Below are positions 34,220 through 47,935 of a DNA stretch of 64,000 nucleotides, piece by piece. The notes under the pieces are model-generated. The model saw only the letters and a program-made list of their open reading frames with translations, was not told where the DNA came from and made no database searches. Made by a program: the position numbers and the translations under genes. Numbering within the stretch: position 1 is the stretch's first letter; each line of letters begins with the position of its first letter. Source of the stretch: Trametes villosa (lineage: Eukaryota > Basidiomycota > Agaricomycetes > Polyporales > Polyporaceae); the NCBI GenBank assembly GCA_002964805.2, contig PUDQ02000113.1:434001-498000 (forward strand). The letters run 5' to 3'.

Positions 34220-34945
34220 ATGCCCGTACGTGTTGTTCTGCGCTCGCTCTAGAACGATACTAACGATGAATGGAATAGGCCTACCACTCATCCTTCAACG
34301 AGTATCCCGATACCCGCACCGTAGGGAACCTCGGCATCCTCCCCATCAAGACCAAGTTCCGTGGTCCTGCGCCCCTTGGTACGCCTCTACTCTACATACG
34401 CTTGCACCCCAGACCGACTTACATGTGCCACCCCATGCGCAGCTGACCCCAACGAGGCCGACATCATCGACGAGACACTCGACCTCTTCCGTGCCAACTC
34501 CCTTTTCCGCAACTTCGAGATCAAGGGCCCCGCAGATCGTCTCCTCATCATCCTCATCCTCTTCGTCTCCGATTGCCTTGCCAAGATCGGCACCGCACGC
34601 ACAGTGCCCAACCAGATAGAGGCCAACAAGTCTCTCAACACCCTCGCTGTGGACAACTTCCCCATCCCTGGCGATGCCAACTTCGCGCTGAACGCGCACT
34701 ACGCACCGCCTGGGAGCAGGGCAGATTCAGGTGAGTTCTGCCAGAGACAAGCGACAAGCACTTGTCTTAATAATCGTATTCATTGCGATATAGAGTACCT
34801 CCGGGGATACCTCACTCAGGTGCGGCAAGAACTCTCCGCGCGCCTCATTGAGAAGCTCTACGCGGACGGCACAGGAAAGCCCAGCAAGTGGTGGATGTCG
34901 TTCCAGAAACGGCGCTTCATGAACCGCAGCTTGGGCACCCAGTAG
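34220..34945 (+). CDS. ARPC3: Arp2/3 complex subunit 3 (p21-Arc)
   Basis: ATG 34220; the first exon encodes only Met-Pro before an intron, followed by AYHSSFNEYPDTRTVGNLG. Then come ILPIKTKFRGPAP, ADPNEADIIDETLDLFRANS, LFRNFEIKGPADRLLIILIL, FVSDCLAKI, AVDNFPIPGD, YLRGYLTQVRQELSARLIEK and KWWMSFQKRRFMN-stop (34943-34945). This is a full-length ARPC3, one of the seven subunits that nucleate branched actin at endocytic patches and hyphal tips. Three short introns. Confidence 0.95.
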
Positions 34946-35084
34946 ATCTACACGGATTCGCGCGGGCGGAAGTACGTCGTACAACAGTGTATTACAACCG
35001 GTCTCCAGGATGATACCTCTATCTGAACCGACACATGCGCAAGCAAGATGGACAATACAGGTGAGCCTGACAACAACCCCGCGC

Positions 35085-36658
35085 TCACTTCTTCCGCCTC
35101 CGCTCGTTCGGGTTCTTCCTCCCGTACCCGATCACAGGCATGTCCCCGTCGTACCCCCTCGCGCGCACGCTGCGTCCCTTCCCGCCCGCACCCGTGCTCA
35201 TGATCTCCGGCACCCAGTCCGGGTCCATCCAGCTGCTCACGACCGCGCCTCCGCTGCCCGCCTCCGCGCTCCTGCTCGCCGCGCTGAGCATGCGCTTCTC
35301 CTCGCGCTCGCGCTTCCCGTCCGCGTGCTTCTTCGCGCGCATGTACGTCGTCTGGTCCTCGCGCAGGATGAGGCCCTCCCCAGGGCCGGTCTTCGCGGAC
35401 CCGGGCTTGGGCGCGGGGATCGAGAAGATCGTGCCGCGCGTCTTGAACTGGAAGTTCTTTTTTAAGTGCACCTGCATCGCGGGCGTGTTCGCTTTCGCGT
35501 TTGGCGAGGAGATCGTGACCGATGCACGGAGCAGGCTCGGGTTTCCGCACGATGGGCAGAACTTGCGAGATGCATCTTTGCAGATTCTGTGGTGCGATCG
35601 TGAGTAAGCAGGAGACCGGACAAAGCGATGTAGGAACGTACTTGAAACAGGCATGACACCGGAGAACCCAGCTCTTCACGCGTTCGATGCGCTTGCCCTC
35701 TACACCGACGAGACCGAGACCCATCTGTAGCAGCACGTTCTGCATCGCAAAATCGGCTGTCATGCAGCCAACAGGGATGGTCTCCTGTGGCTTCTTGCCC
35801 TTACGTCCAGCACCCTCCGAGGGCAGGAGGTCGAGCGCTCGCGACTTGTGCAGAGCGACATTTGAGGGTGTGATCCACTCGCCCTCCCCATCGTCTTCGT
35901 CCGAAGGATCATCATAGACAGGCGCATCTTCGGTGGGAGGGGTTGCAGAGGGGTCGGAGGGGGAGGCGGTTTCGTCTTGGATGGGCTCAAGTTCGACGGC
36001 GAGAGGTTCTCGCTCCTGCAGGTCCTCTTCCGTGTCTTCTCCCTCCGAGTCAGAGGGCGGGGGTACGTCTTCTCCCTCAGAGTCGATCGCCTCGGGCACC
36101 TCTTCCGCGTCCGGGCCCTGGTTTGTCGGAGCTGTCCCGTCCTCCTGCGTCGTTTCTGATGCCTGCACTTCTGGATCTGCGTTCGGTGCACTCTCGTCTG
36201 CATTCTCCGCCTGAGTAGTCTCTCCAGATTCCTGGCTTTCAGCTTTGGCTTTCTCGGCGGCCTCCTTCTCCTGCTGGTCGAGCTCATACGTCAAGGCCAG
36301 AACACACAGATCGGGATGCGAGAGCACGGCGTAGTCTCCCGTCTTCTTCGCCCATTGGATCACTGTATGTCACTTCAGCATCCCTAGTGTACATCCTGGC
36401 AGCCTACTAACCGTGCGCGAGGGATGCTGTAGATGGCCCCTTAACCTCGATCCTCACCCCCGCCGATAACCCAAGCCGTTCGAAGTGTTCCCTCGCCCGC
36501 TTGTCCTTCAGCTCGTCCAGGACCTGGGGCACAGTGTAGAAGGCCTCGGACAGGCCCCGGAGCGGAGAAAGCGCCAGAAGCGGTCCCGCATCAAGAACAA
36601 GGTGTTTGCATGCCGGTTTTGAGGCGTTCTGAGCCGCAGAGGACGTCGAGGCGGCCAT
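35085..36658 (-). CDS. NOB1: 20S pre-rRNA D-site endonuclease Nob1
   Basis: Start chosen at ATG 36658 (MAASTSSAAQNASKPACKHL). An in-frame ATG at 36730 is possible but less likely. The PIN domain has VLDAGPLLALSPLRGLSE (metal-binding Asp), VPQVLDELKDKRARE and, after an intron, VIQWAKKTGDYAVLSHPDL with further acidic residues. A long acidic, disordered middle follows, then PVGCMTADFAMQNVLLQMGL, a zinc ribbon (RCHACFK ... KFCPSCGNPSL) and the C-terminal VIGYGRKNPNERRRKK-stop at 35085. Nob1 makes the final 3' cut of 18S rRNA in cytoplasmic pre-40S particles. Divergent from LEU2 across 250 bp. Confidence 0.95.
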
Positions 36659-36908
36659 GAGGGGCGGGAGAGAGGGCGAAAATACGGGATCACGTGCGGG
36701 TGTAAGTGCTAAAGCAGCACAGATCGCCATCGGGCCGATCGAGGCGGGAAGAGATCAGATTCGCGCAATGGCTATGGGCGCCTACATACTGCAGCACCGC
36801 GGGTCGGGCTCCCGTCCGAAAGTATTCGCGGTCAGGCTCGCTCGAGTCACTCCCACACATTCTCTTCTTCCAACTCTCTCTCTATTCTCGGTGCGCGCGT
36901 TATAAGCC

Positions 36909-38282
<1,374 letters not shown>

Positions 38283-38505
38283 GCTCTGCGGCCGTGGAGG
38301 TGGTGCGCTCAGGACCTGCCGTTCGGCGAGCCTGAATATTTGTGAACGAAGAAGTCGCCCCAAAATAATGTATCTACTATTTGTAGCAGCAGCTCTCACG
38401 AGAAGTCACCAGACCTGTATGATGTCGTTCCAGTGATCATGTCTCCAACCCGGTTCCGTGCCCCAGGTCTGGCTTGGATAAGGCCGTCATCGCAACAGAT
38501 ACAGT

Positions 38506-40043
38506 ATGGTCGGCACGTTTGCTGTCTTGCAGGTGCTCTTGAGCGCGCTATGGGTCCATGTCACATCTGCACAGCTACACCCCGCCAACCCCGCGACGTA
38601 CCGCCGGTTGCCTTCACTCCGCGAACAGGCAGCGATACAGGACGCATGGCGCGATGAGCGTCTCGCTGGTATACCCGCGTTGTTGACCAAGTACCGTATA
38701 CCAGCATGGCTCGTAAGTGATTCCGTTCTCCCTGTGTCGAGCCGTATGGACCCCAAGCTCACCACCTTGGACGTGCACAGATAATCCAGCGTGAATACGC
38801 CGAAGACACGGTCTGGTGGTCGATCAAGAATGCAACAGAGTACGCGCCGCATCGCCGCATGGTCCTCCTCTTCCACACCAACACCTCCTCGCTCGCCGGC
38901 CAGCCCAACCCCCTTCGGTGGGTAGACAACACGGGCGCAGTATGGCCCGCCCTCCGCTTGGTCCTCTCCGAGTACGACCTGCGCTGGATCGCGCTGAACA
39001 CGGACAAGAACGTCGCGTTCGGCGGCGGTCTGCACGTCGGCGAGTACGAGGCGGTCGCGGAGGCGTTGGGGGAGGACTGGATGGAGCGTACGGTCAACGA
39101 GCCTATGCTCGGGATCGAGTATGTCGCGACTCGCGTGCCGGGGCAGTTGCGGTATTACCGCGACCTGCAGGAGACCACTTGGGCCTTGGTCGAGGAGGCA
39201 TTCAGTGAGCGGGTCATTACCCCTGGCGTCACCACCACCGAGGTATGTTGCTCAGTAGGCGCTAGAGAAACGGTTACTCACGGCTTGTGGCGTGGCTAGG
39301 ATGTGGAATGGTGGTATAGGGAGAAGATGCTCCTCCTGAACGTGACCACCTGGAACCACCCTCGAGTGTCCGTCATCATTCCCAAGTCCTTCCCCGGCTG
39401 GGAGGGCACGCAGAACGTCATCCAGGAGGGCGACCTCCTCCACGTCGACTTCGGCATCACCGCGATGGGCCTGAACACGGACATACAGCACATGGCGTAC
39501 GTCCTGCGCACCTCGGAGGGCGAGACGGACGCCCCCACCGGCCTGAAGGAGGGGTTGAAGAAGGCGAACCGGATGCAGGACATCCATCTCGAGAAGATGC
39601 GGGCGGGCAAGACGGGGAACGACGTGCTCACAGAGTGCTTGGCCCAGATGAAGGCGGAAGGGATCGAAGGGCAAATATACTCGCATCCTATCGGCGACTG
39701 GGGACATTCGGCGGGAGCCGTCGTCGGTGGGAGCTTTACTTCTTGAACCCGTATCTGTAGTCCTGCTCACATTCTGGATGAACTAGGCTTCACGAACCTT
39801 CCGGTATTTGTCCCCGTCCTGGGCGAGCTGCGGATTCTTCCCAGCACGTACTACAGCATCGAACTGTATGCGTACTCGTTTGTCCCCGAACGGAACGAGA
39901 CGCTGCGGTTCCGGGTGGAGGAGAATACCTACTGGGACAGCGAGGAGGGACGGTGGAGATTTGTCTATGGCCGACAGGAGAGGCTGCATTTAATCAACGC
40001 TACTCACCCGGCTCCTCAGCCAGCGTTGGTGGTACAAACGTAA
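38506..40043 (+). CDS. Secreted M24-family metallopeptidase (Xaa-Pro dipeptidase-like)
   Basis: ATG 38506: MVGTFAVLQVLLSALWVHVT SA gives a clear signal peptide. An N-terminal creatinase-like domain follows (VLLFHTNTSSLAGQPNPLRW, LRWIALNTDKNVAF). The catalytic 'pita-bread' domain has metal ligands in VDFGITAMGLNTDIQHMAYV (two Asp), SHPIGDWGHSAG (His), YYSIELYAYSFVPE (Glu) and GRQERLHLI (Glu), so all five expected positions appear filled. Four exons; the C-terminus ends ALVVQT-stop at 40041-40043. It probably trims proline-containing peptides outside the cell or in the secretory path. Substrate not known. Confidence 0.85.
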
Positions 40044-40138
40044 GAACCGTGAAGTCATGTATCTCATGCATTTGGAGTGGGAACCGAGCTGGATATCATT
40101 GCGACTGGCGCCACAGAAGAGAGGTACGAAGGATACTC

Positions 40139-42414
40139 CTAGAACATGTTTGCAAGTTTGCTCGCCGCCTCCCGCGCGTCCAGCCTTGGCCTCGTCGGCT
40201 GCACCCGCATCGACGCGGACATGTTGACGGGCTTCGCCATGCCGAGCGGGTCCAGGTCGTTCGTCAAAGGGCCTGGTGCCGTGTTTGAGCGGCCGTTGGC
40301 AAACTGCGACTGTGCGGACGGCATGAACGCGGACGCCGCGAGCGGGTGGGGCGCAGCAGATGGGAGCCCCGAGGGCGGGCCAGTGGTAGACGTTGCGGAG
40401 AGTGGGTCCGCCGGCGTCTTGGGCGCCGTTTGGGGTGTCGCCGACGAAGGGGCGGGTGGGAGTGCGGGGGTACTCGTGGATGTGGAGAGTGCAGAGGATG
40501 CGAGGGGTGACGTTGGCATCTTAACGAACATGGACTTCGTGCCGTCTACGAAACGGCCGCCCAGCGGAGGGCCGTCCATGAGCGGTGGTGCGAACGAAGC
40601 TTGCGATGGGGAGCGGGCTGATGAGGGTCCTGCCCCTGGCGACTGAGGAGGAAGGGGAGAGCGTGCAGGAGAGGGTATGCCCGCGGAGGCGAGAGGGTTC
40701 TGGGAGGGGCCGTTGATGAACGCTGAAGCGCTGAGGGGAGGTACGCTCGGAGGCGCAGCACGCGGTACGTTCGTAGGCGGACCCGACGCTGGGCGAGGGA
40801 TAGGCGGTTTGGGGGCAAAGTCTTCCAGAGGCGGGATGTACGAAGGCCGAGGTGCGCTGACGGGCTTCTGTGGTACGTGCTTCTGGTCCGCGCTGTTCAC
40901 ATCTGGCCGGAGAGCCTCCAGCTCACGTAGGTGCTGCCGCTCGTACATGATAGTCGAGCGGACGTGCTCAACTAGGGCAGCCGTGACATCCTCCGTAACC
41001 AAACGTTTGTGGCGGTCCAGCGCCCGGTGCAGGTTCTGCGAGATGCCTTCGGCTCGCCGAGCCAAGATTTGCTCGTACTTGTTTGCCTGTGATGTAAGTC
41101 AGCTAACACGACCCGTCACCGTTATTTTAGCAAGTGCGTACCTCTTCCATCTCCTCGAGAGCCTCATCCACCCGTTGAGGGCTGATGTTGCTGCTCGCCT
41201 TCAAACGCTCCATATTCCGCCTCTTCGAGATAGTCGCCTTCACTGCCGCTTGGTATTCCTCCAGAACTCCTGTGCGCTGCATCAGCGTCTCCTTGGCTGA
41301 CCGTGCGTTTAGCCCCTGGTAGCCCAGCGAGTCGCCGACGATAACGCATTCGCTGATTCCCTGGGCCTGGTCCAGATCGGCAAGGCTGTGATAAGTTCGG
41401 CCCATCTTCTGCAGGGCGTTGCCAAGAGGTGGGTGTGCCTCCGTAGAAGAAACGTTCACGAGCTTGTTACCCATCTCCACCTTGACGGCAGCAATGGCTA
41501 AAGATACAGCATCAGTTTTAGCACAACCAACGAATTGCGAGCATACGCACTCTTCCTCGCGCGAGCGAGCTTATCAATCGCCTTCGCCGCGTCGAAAAAC
41601 TGGGCCTCCAGCTTCGTCAGCTCGAACCGCGCCCGCTGGAGCTCCTCGTCCTCGTCCGGCACGCCGCGACGGATGAGGCTGAACCCGCCGCCCGCCTTCT
41701 TGCGCGTGCTCGGCGTGGGCTGGTAGCCGAAGTCGCTCTCGACGAACGAGCGGAGCTCCTCCTCGTGGATCAGGATCGGGTCCTCGCAGATGCGCGTGAG
41801 CCAGCGCTGGAGCATGATCTTCACCAGCCGGTCGTCCTCCTCGTCCGTCGGCGCGGACGTGCGCGCGAGCGGGAGCGCGGGCACGATCGTCTGCGGGTTG
41901 TTCGTGATGATCGCCTCGTAGAACTGCTGGAACTCGAGGTACGAGCGCGAGACGTTGCGGTAGGTCGTGCCCGTGAAGTTCGAGAGGTTCGTCTGACGGC
42001 ATGTCGGGAGAGCACAAGCACACACACGAGCAATTTGGAGAGCAGGGTCACGTCAGCTGGAATCGCGGAGGTCGCTTAGGCGTGCGCACGCACCTGCGCA
42101 TCGAATTTAATGAGGACGTCCCGCCGGTTGCGGTCGAGCGCGGTGATCCTCACGCGCAGATACGGCTCCCTCTTCTCAAACGGCACCCCGTTCGACGACG
42201 TGTTAATGCGCGGGGAGATGAGCCCCGGCTCGGGCTGGCCGTATATCTGCGGCTCCTTCCCGTACAGGCCGGCAGGGGGCCCACGCGACTCCTGGTGGTT
42301 GGGCGACGGCCGGGGCAGGTTGGGTATGGGCTCGTTCGGGCTGTGGGGCGTCGTCGGCCATGGCGGCTCGTCTTGGGGGAAGTTGGGGACGGCGAGGGGG
42401 TCAATCAGGGACAT
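40139..42414 (-). CDS. VPS17: Sorting nexin Vps17 (retromer PX-BAR subunit)
   Basis: ATG 42414 (MSLIDPLAVPNFPQDEPPWP). The PX domain includes YLRVRITALDRNRRDVLIKF, TTYRNVSRSYLEFQQFYEAI, NPQTIVPALPLARTSA and LQRWLTRICEDPIL. The BAR part follows with LTKLEAQFFDAAKAIDKLAR, GNALQKMGRTYHSLADLDQA, ETLMQRTGVLEEYQAAVKAT, ANKYEQILARRAEGISQNLH and TIMYERQHLRELEAL. A Pro/Ser-rich disordered tail of about 240 residues ends AREAASKLANMF-stop at 40139. Vps17 pairs with Vps5 to form the membrane-bending SNX-BAR coat of retromer on endosomes. Three or four introns. Confidence 0.92.
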
Positions 42415-42694
42415 GGCTGCGGGTGGGTGTCGGCAAGAACGAGCGGGGTGGAGGCTCGGTGAGGCGCAGGTGGCAGCTCGAGTCTCTAGGCGCCCACAGC
42501 AGTCTTGGGAGCTGCCGGCGCCGGCGGCATCGCATTCCACCTCGACCCGGCCCTTTTCTCCGGCCAACCGCGGGTTGCCCAAGCACGATGTGTAGTGGTG
42601 TGCACCTCGGACCGCCTCGCATTTTAGATCTACAAGCAAACCCAACTACAAGCTATAAGTTATATCTTAACCCCTTCTAAATCTTCGCCTCGCC

Positions 42695-44170
42695 TTAGTG
42701 GTCGGGCAGCAAAGGCAGCATGTGTCCCATACGCAACACCTTCGTCCGCAGGTACTTGTCCAAATCCTCTCCGTACACCTCGCCCTGCCCAATCATCGTC
42801 ACACCCCGCTCAGTCTCCTCGCCAGGTAGATGGATCCCAACGAGATCTCCGGTCTTGGCGTGTTGGATGCGCTGCCACGACCGAGGGACCATCGGCACGC
42901 GCTCGACGATCCGGATGCCCTCCTTCTCCAGCGCTTGCATCTTGTCCGGGTTGTTCGTCAACAGCCGCACGCCCTCCAGCCCGTCCGTGCCCATCCCCAA
43001 GTCCCGCAAGATCGCAGCCGCTATCCCGTAACCCCGCTCGTCGGCCTGGTGTCCCAGCATGAGGTTTGCAGTGACAGTGTCATGCCCGAGGTCCTGCAGG
43101 TTGTACGCGCGGATCTTCGAGAGGAGACCGATACCACGGCCCTCTTGGCGCAGGTATACGACCGCTCCGCGCCCGGGGATGGTGATCGACCGTGAAGGAT
43201 CGGTAGGTGAGGGGATGGTGATCGGCAGCGCAATCTGGCGGATGGCCTCGTCGAGCTGCTCACCGCAGTCGCAGCGCATGCTCCCGATGGTCTCGCCGGT
43301 GAAGCACTCCGAGTGTATCCGGATGAGCGGGGAGGGGATGTTGTCCACGCTAGGCGGGTCCGCGCGCTGGTCCGCTGGCCGCGAGGGCTTCTGCGAGCTC
43401 TGGGAGAGCCGGCCGACGTACGCGCCGCGGGTGATGCGGTCGGCCTCGGTCTCGGAGTCCGACCACACAGCGTCTAGCGTCCGACTGCGGATGGGGGGCG
43501 CGAGCTGCGGGGCGTCTTCATCGAGCTGCGCGGGGTCGACGACGATGGCGAGGTGCTCCTTGTTGTCTTTGGAGTTGTGGTATAGGTGCAGGAAGACCGG
43601 GCCGTGCGGGGTCGGGACCCGGGTGCGCGCCATGCACTTCACCTCGAGCTCTGCGCTTGGAGGTAGAAGGCCAGTCGGCGCAGACGGGGTGGAAGCAGAG
43701 GCTGAAGGGGATGATGGGGTGGCTTTGCTAGCGTTCTGCGGAGGCTCTACCGCAGCCGTGGGCGAGCTGTTTTCCTTCCCCTCCTGCTTCTTCTGCGAGC
43801 GCGGCCCTTGCCTGCTGACATACTTCAGCCGGGGCCTGCGCTCCTGGCGCGCCGTCGGGTCCTCCGGCTGCCACTTCGTCCAGTCGTACGCGCCCTCCGA
43901 GCGCGGGTCGCCGACGGCGGGGAAGAAGTCGTGCGTGTAGTGGTTGCGGGTGACGTGCCCGTATGAGGCGGCGGCCGCCAGAAGCAGGGGGTCGAGGTCG
44001 GCGTCTCGCCGCTTGTACGCATGCTGCTTCTTCTTCGCCTTCGCCGCGAGGCTCAGGTCCGCGGCCGATGGCAGGTCCGGTGCGGTGAGCGCATCGAGCA
44101 GGGCGAGATCGGCGAGGGAGTGCTCGATGCAGCACGAGTGATCGTCGTGGTCGTGCAGGTGGTGGGCCAT
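42695..44170 (-). CDS. RIB1: GTP cyclohydrolase II
   Basis: A single uninterrupted frame of 491 codons, ATG 44170 to stop 42695. The N-terminus (about 180 residues) is His/Ala/Lys-rich and poorly conserved. The catalytic core holds the zinc cysteines in [20 protein letters not shown], then [20 protein letters not shown] and [19 protein letters not shown]. It ends with [20 protein letters not shown]. The enzyme opens GTP in the first committed step of riboflavin synthesis. It carries no DHBP-synthase fusion, as usual in fungi. It lacks introns, unlike most genes here, and sits next to the gene-poor island at 44-52 kb. Confidence 0.95.
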   Translation of the reverse strand: MAHHLHDHDDHSCCIEHSLADLALLDALTAPDLPSAADLSLAAKAKKKQHAYKRRDADLDPLLLAAAASYGHVTRNHYTHDFFPAVGDPRSEGAYDWTKWQPEDPTARQERRPRLKYVSRQGPRSQKKQEGKENSSPTAAVEPPQNASKATPSSPSASASTPSAPTGLLPPSAELEVKCMARTRVPTPHGPVFLHLYHNSKDNKEHLAIVVDPAQLDEDAPQLAPPIRSRTLDAVWSDSETEADRITRGAYVGRLSQSSQKPSRPADQRADPPSVDNIPSPLIRIHSECFTGETIGSMRCDCGEQLDEAIRQIALPITIPSPTDPSRSITIPGRGAVVYLRQEGRGIGLLSKIRAYNLQDLGHDTVTANLMLGHQADERGYGIAAAILRDLGMGTDGLEGVRLLTNNPDKMQALEKEGIRIVERVPMVPRSWQRIQHAKTGDLVGIHLPGEETERGVTMIGQGEVYGEDLDKYLRTKVLRMGHMLPLLPDH

Positions 44171-46904
44171 TTCGGCAGAAGCGATGCTCTAGCTGGTGCG
44201 GCGGGGCTGTCGGAGTTCGATACGGTGTTATCGCTGGCCTCTGCGCGGTCGCAATCTGGGCCTAGATCGAGGGGGATAGACGGATGGGCGATGGCGGGCG
44301 AGCGTGCGGTTTAAATGCGGGGATTGCGGCGGTGAGGAGGAGGGCGGGCGGGCGAAGGTGCAAGAAACATGCTCAGACTCGACTCTGGCGTACTCAAGGA
44401 GCGCGTCGGGAAATCAGCTCTGCCTCATCCCGACTCTCTCACGTAATCACGCGGACACCGGGCGCCTCCGCTCCCTCTCCGGTGGCGGACTGTGGCGGCA
44501 CCCCCTGACTTCCGCCCGACCGCGATGGCGCTGGTACGTACGGTCGAAGGGCCGTTCATTCGATGGCTAGCTAGCACCCTCATGGTGTACATTCTAACCA
44601 AGGCAGCCGCACCGCCATAACTTACACTAGGTTCGTGGGCGACCCGCCGACCAGGTTCGCGCACTGTGGGATATGTCAGCCGATCCCTGTTCCCGTCATC
44701 GGCCGCCGTCATCCACCCGGCCCCCACACACTCAAGAGCCTATGAAAAATGGGTTGAGCTGAGTGAGCTCACCAACCATAGTACTTATCCTCCCGCATAA
44801 TGACTCGCAACCATGACGCCTTTACGATGCGAAACGCCCACCGGGTGTTTTACGGTCGTCGGCGGCACCTTGGCTACCTTTGCATGCGGTGTACGGCGGT
44901 TATGTAGGTTCCGTTAGAAGCATCCAACTCGCATTCGTTAGAGAACAGGGCTCGGCTTGATCATGAGTCGGCGCTCCGTAGCCCTCTACGTTCGTCAATA
45001 TCTGTTCCAACCCAGGTAGAGGTAGAAGCCTGATCTATCGGAGTCGTCTGAGCGTCCCGAGGATGCGAGGATGCGTGAACACGCTGGCAATTTGGGGGCA
45101 CAACCTTTAAATCGCACCGGCAGTGGGCGTGAATCAGCATAAGAGCGAAGATGGTATGAACCGTGTGGCTACTCACTTGTGGAAGCGCAGGTGCGCTAGT
45201 GAACCCCGAGTCATCCGCTGGTGAGCGCGACGAGCTGCGACGTAACTCTATGTCTTCCCTCCGATGTGTGTCGCAACATCAGACATTGATGCGGTGCAGA
45301 ATGCTGATTGTAGCAAGCACACAAATGTCAGCGCCGCAGGACACATACAACGACGTTTTCACGACATCCAGCGCCGTATTTCGGAGGGCCTGGCCCCTCA
45401 CCCGGGCTTCGGATGCCGAGCTTCCTGGGTGGCCTGTAGGTTCGTTTCGGGATACTGATCAGCCTGCGGCTCGTTACGGAGATGTCGAGGGAGCTGAGAA
45501 AGACGCGCGACGTACGTTATAGCCGCCCCATGCAAGCTCTTAAAATAGACGATCATAGGGAGACACGCGCTGGAGGCATGGATGGAGCGGCAAAAGAGGG
45601 GCCCATCGCTTGCCCCGACCTACTCGACAGATGACCGTGGACGTATCAATCTACAAGGTTTGCATCCCGCCAAACTAACGAACTCACGAGGGATATGGCG
45701 AAAGCAAGCTGCACAGGCCCGTACACAGCGCGTGCTGTGATACCGTGCAGCCCGTGGGTCGTGGCGCGGCTGGGCTTTCTCGGGCAGCGGGAGCTTTGGC
45801 TCGAGGACCGCCCTTCACAAACTTGAGGCCGGTAGTTATTCAACGTCCGTCCTGCGACACCTTTGTGACCGAGCTGCGGGGGCGGGACGCGGTGACTGCA
45901 TGCGCGGTGGCGTGATGTGTGGGCGCAGGTCTAGGGATCGCAGGCCAGAAAAATCAGACAACCACAGTGTGCAGTAAATCTGTACAGTATCACTCACCGA
46001 GCCATTCGTGCTCGTGGATCCTCGCGCTGCTGCGTGCTATATGCGCAGCAGCTCCGTGCTACAGCTGCGGGATTATAATTTGTCGGGGGGGGGGGGGGTC
46101 ACGCCCGCAGCCAGCGAGCCGCCGTGTGGGTGCACAGTCGGGAAACCACATACACCGCCATCACCGTCACGGTCGATCCTTTACTCACCGATACCGTCCC
46201 CGACGAAGAGCATGCGCATTGCGCACTAGCGAGACAGCCAGCGGGCGCAGGCCACGATTCCGACGCATGCAGAACGGGTGCAGACCCGTGACGATCGGCG
46301 GAATATTGTAAGCCGGGCGGCGATAAATGGCCGTGAAAAATCCAAGCATGCAGGCCGCAGAGAAATATAATGCTACGCCCGAGGTTCGGGCACGTTCGAA
46401 ATGTCGTAGTCGACCCGGTCTAAGTTTGGAAGAGTTCGGCCGTATCGGATACTATCGGTATCGCCTGGTACGGGTTGAGGAAGCCGTAGAGTTCGTCGAG
46501 CAGAGGTCGCTAAGCGACAAGACGGCGCAGCTCGCGCACACGGAATAGCCTGGAGACTCTAGCCACGAGAGATGTCGCCCAGGTCGTGTCCAAGTGGACC
46601 CAATCTAACCGAATTTGACTGCAGGAAGTGCTTGTAAGTTGTGGCCGTGGAGTGTGCAGGGTGCCAAGCATAATATAGAGGTAGAACAGTGACCGTGACG
46701 ATGCTCCCCAAAGGTTGTAGTAGAAGCAGAGCAGCCAGACGATGAGACCTCATGCGACAACCGACGTCGACTTCGTGCGAGTGAAACTGCGGGGAGCAGG
46801 GTGGGTCCTCGTAAGCGATTCGACAGCAGGAGATGGCCGGGAGAGCTGTGCTGCAAATCCTCCCGAGTACGGCGTGTTTTCGCCTTGACGTCCCCTCATG
46901 CTTG
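44171..46904. other. Gene-poor interval upstream of RIB1
   Basis: About 2.7 kb with no gene I can support. The first few hundred bases should contain the RIB1 promoter. A run of 14 G lies at 46085-46098. On the minus strand, 46455-46518 encodes a protein-like piece (LLDELYGFLNPYQAIPIVSD) with stops on both sides; it may be a relic exon but is too short to assign. A frame at 45163-45522 is open in two phases and looks like chance. Confidence 0.4.
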
Positions 46905-46912
46905 GTTCGCGG
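46905..46912 (+). repeat. Target-site duplication, left copy
   Basis: GTTCGCGG immediately before the element; an identical 8-mer follows its other end at 47928-47935. Confidence 0.85.
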
Positions 46913-47927
46913 CAGGGCATGGCTTGGATAGTTGCATCCACGGATATCCGCGGATAGTATCCGTTTCCCAGGCATCCGTTCACACAAAAAGTCATCCGTT
47001 TGCACTTGCGGATTTCTCACGGATGGTGTGGTCACCAACGGTCACGGACCTGTAACAACCGTGTCATGGCTGATCGCGCGGTGGCGCGACATGTCCCCTC
47101 ATCTCGTTTCTCGCTGGGGACTCTTGCTATCCCATTGTGCGGGTGCGCGAGCATCTCAAGTTGTGCGAGGTACGTGCGAGCGGGCCCGGGGACGCTGACG
47201 CGCGGGTCGCGATGGCGGACTCTTGCGCGCTGCACCGTCTCCCCTCAGCGCTCGCCAACACCGTCAAGCCCGGGGCGAAGGAGATTACTCCTGGGCAATT
47301 GAGCTCCTCGTGCGTGCGCGCGCGAGTGCACCGGGACAAGACATAGCCAGGCCTTGGGTGCGGTCCTTATTAGGGCGCGCGCGACGAACATCTCCTCCTT
47401 CGCCGCTGCCGGGCGCAGTGGGCCTGCTCCGCGCTCCCCTGCCCTCCGGTGATCGAGCCGCCTGGACGATGGAACAGAACGAGCCTCGAGCCGTTCGCAA
47501 ACGAAAATGGGCAAGCTGCACTCGGATCAAGGAGAACAAGAGTCTATGTCCTCGCAAACATTCTTTGCGAAGATGCCTGCCGGCGCGTGGGCGCGCGCGA
47601 CATCTTGTGCAGACGGCCGCGAACGTCTTCACCATTCGCAACCTATTCCGACCGCCTGAGAGCGCACTTCTTATATCAATCACACCCATTGTATGCATAC
47701 AGGCCATACTCTGCCCTTCGTTCTCGTGGGTGTTAGCGTATTCTTCTGTTAGCACCTCAGGTCGCTGTCTGGCCTCCCCGCCACCGTGACTTCGCGCTGA
47801 TGACTCGCATTGCTGATGTCATGTCACCTCGAGAGCCGTGGGGACGGATATGAACGGATGCATGCATCCGCGGATGTTGTTCCCACGGATGCACGGATTA
47901 TCTCGGATATATCCAAGCCATCCCCTG
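46913..47927. mobile_element. hAT-type non-autonomous DNA transposon, 1,015 bp
   Basis: The ends are inverted: the left begins CAGGGCATGGCTTGGATA and the right end, read on the minus strand, begins CAGGGGATGGCTTGGATA (17 of 18 identical). Both are flanked by the same 8-bp duplication GTTCGCGG. The CAGGG terminus and 8-bp duplication are hallmarks of the hAT superfamily. Subterminal zones (about 46935-47040 and 47845-47905) are packed with short CGGAT/ATCCG copies in both orientations, as expected for transposase-binding subterminal repeats. The interior holds no transposase; the longest frames (47223-47789, 47285-47755 minus) match nothing I recognise. It should need a hAT transposase encoded elsewhere. 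Confidence 0.9.
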
Positions 47928-47935
47928 GTTCGCGG
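47928..47935 (+). repeat. Target-site duplication, right copy
   Basis: GTTCGCGG, identical to 46905-46912. Confidence 0.85.

Noticed and set aside
46085..46098. Run of 14 G as a telomere-like or quadruplex element
   Set aside because: A single homopolymer with no repeated G-tracts in register; could also be a sequencing or assembly artefact.
47223..47789. ORF of 188 codons inside the hAT element as a transposase
   Set aside because: No hAT transposase motifs (no dimerisation-domain-like C-terminus, no BED finger) and far too short; the minus-strand frame is equally open.
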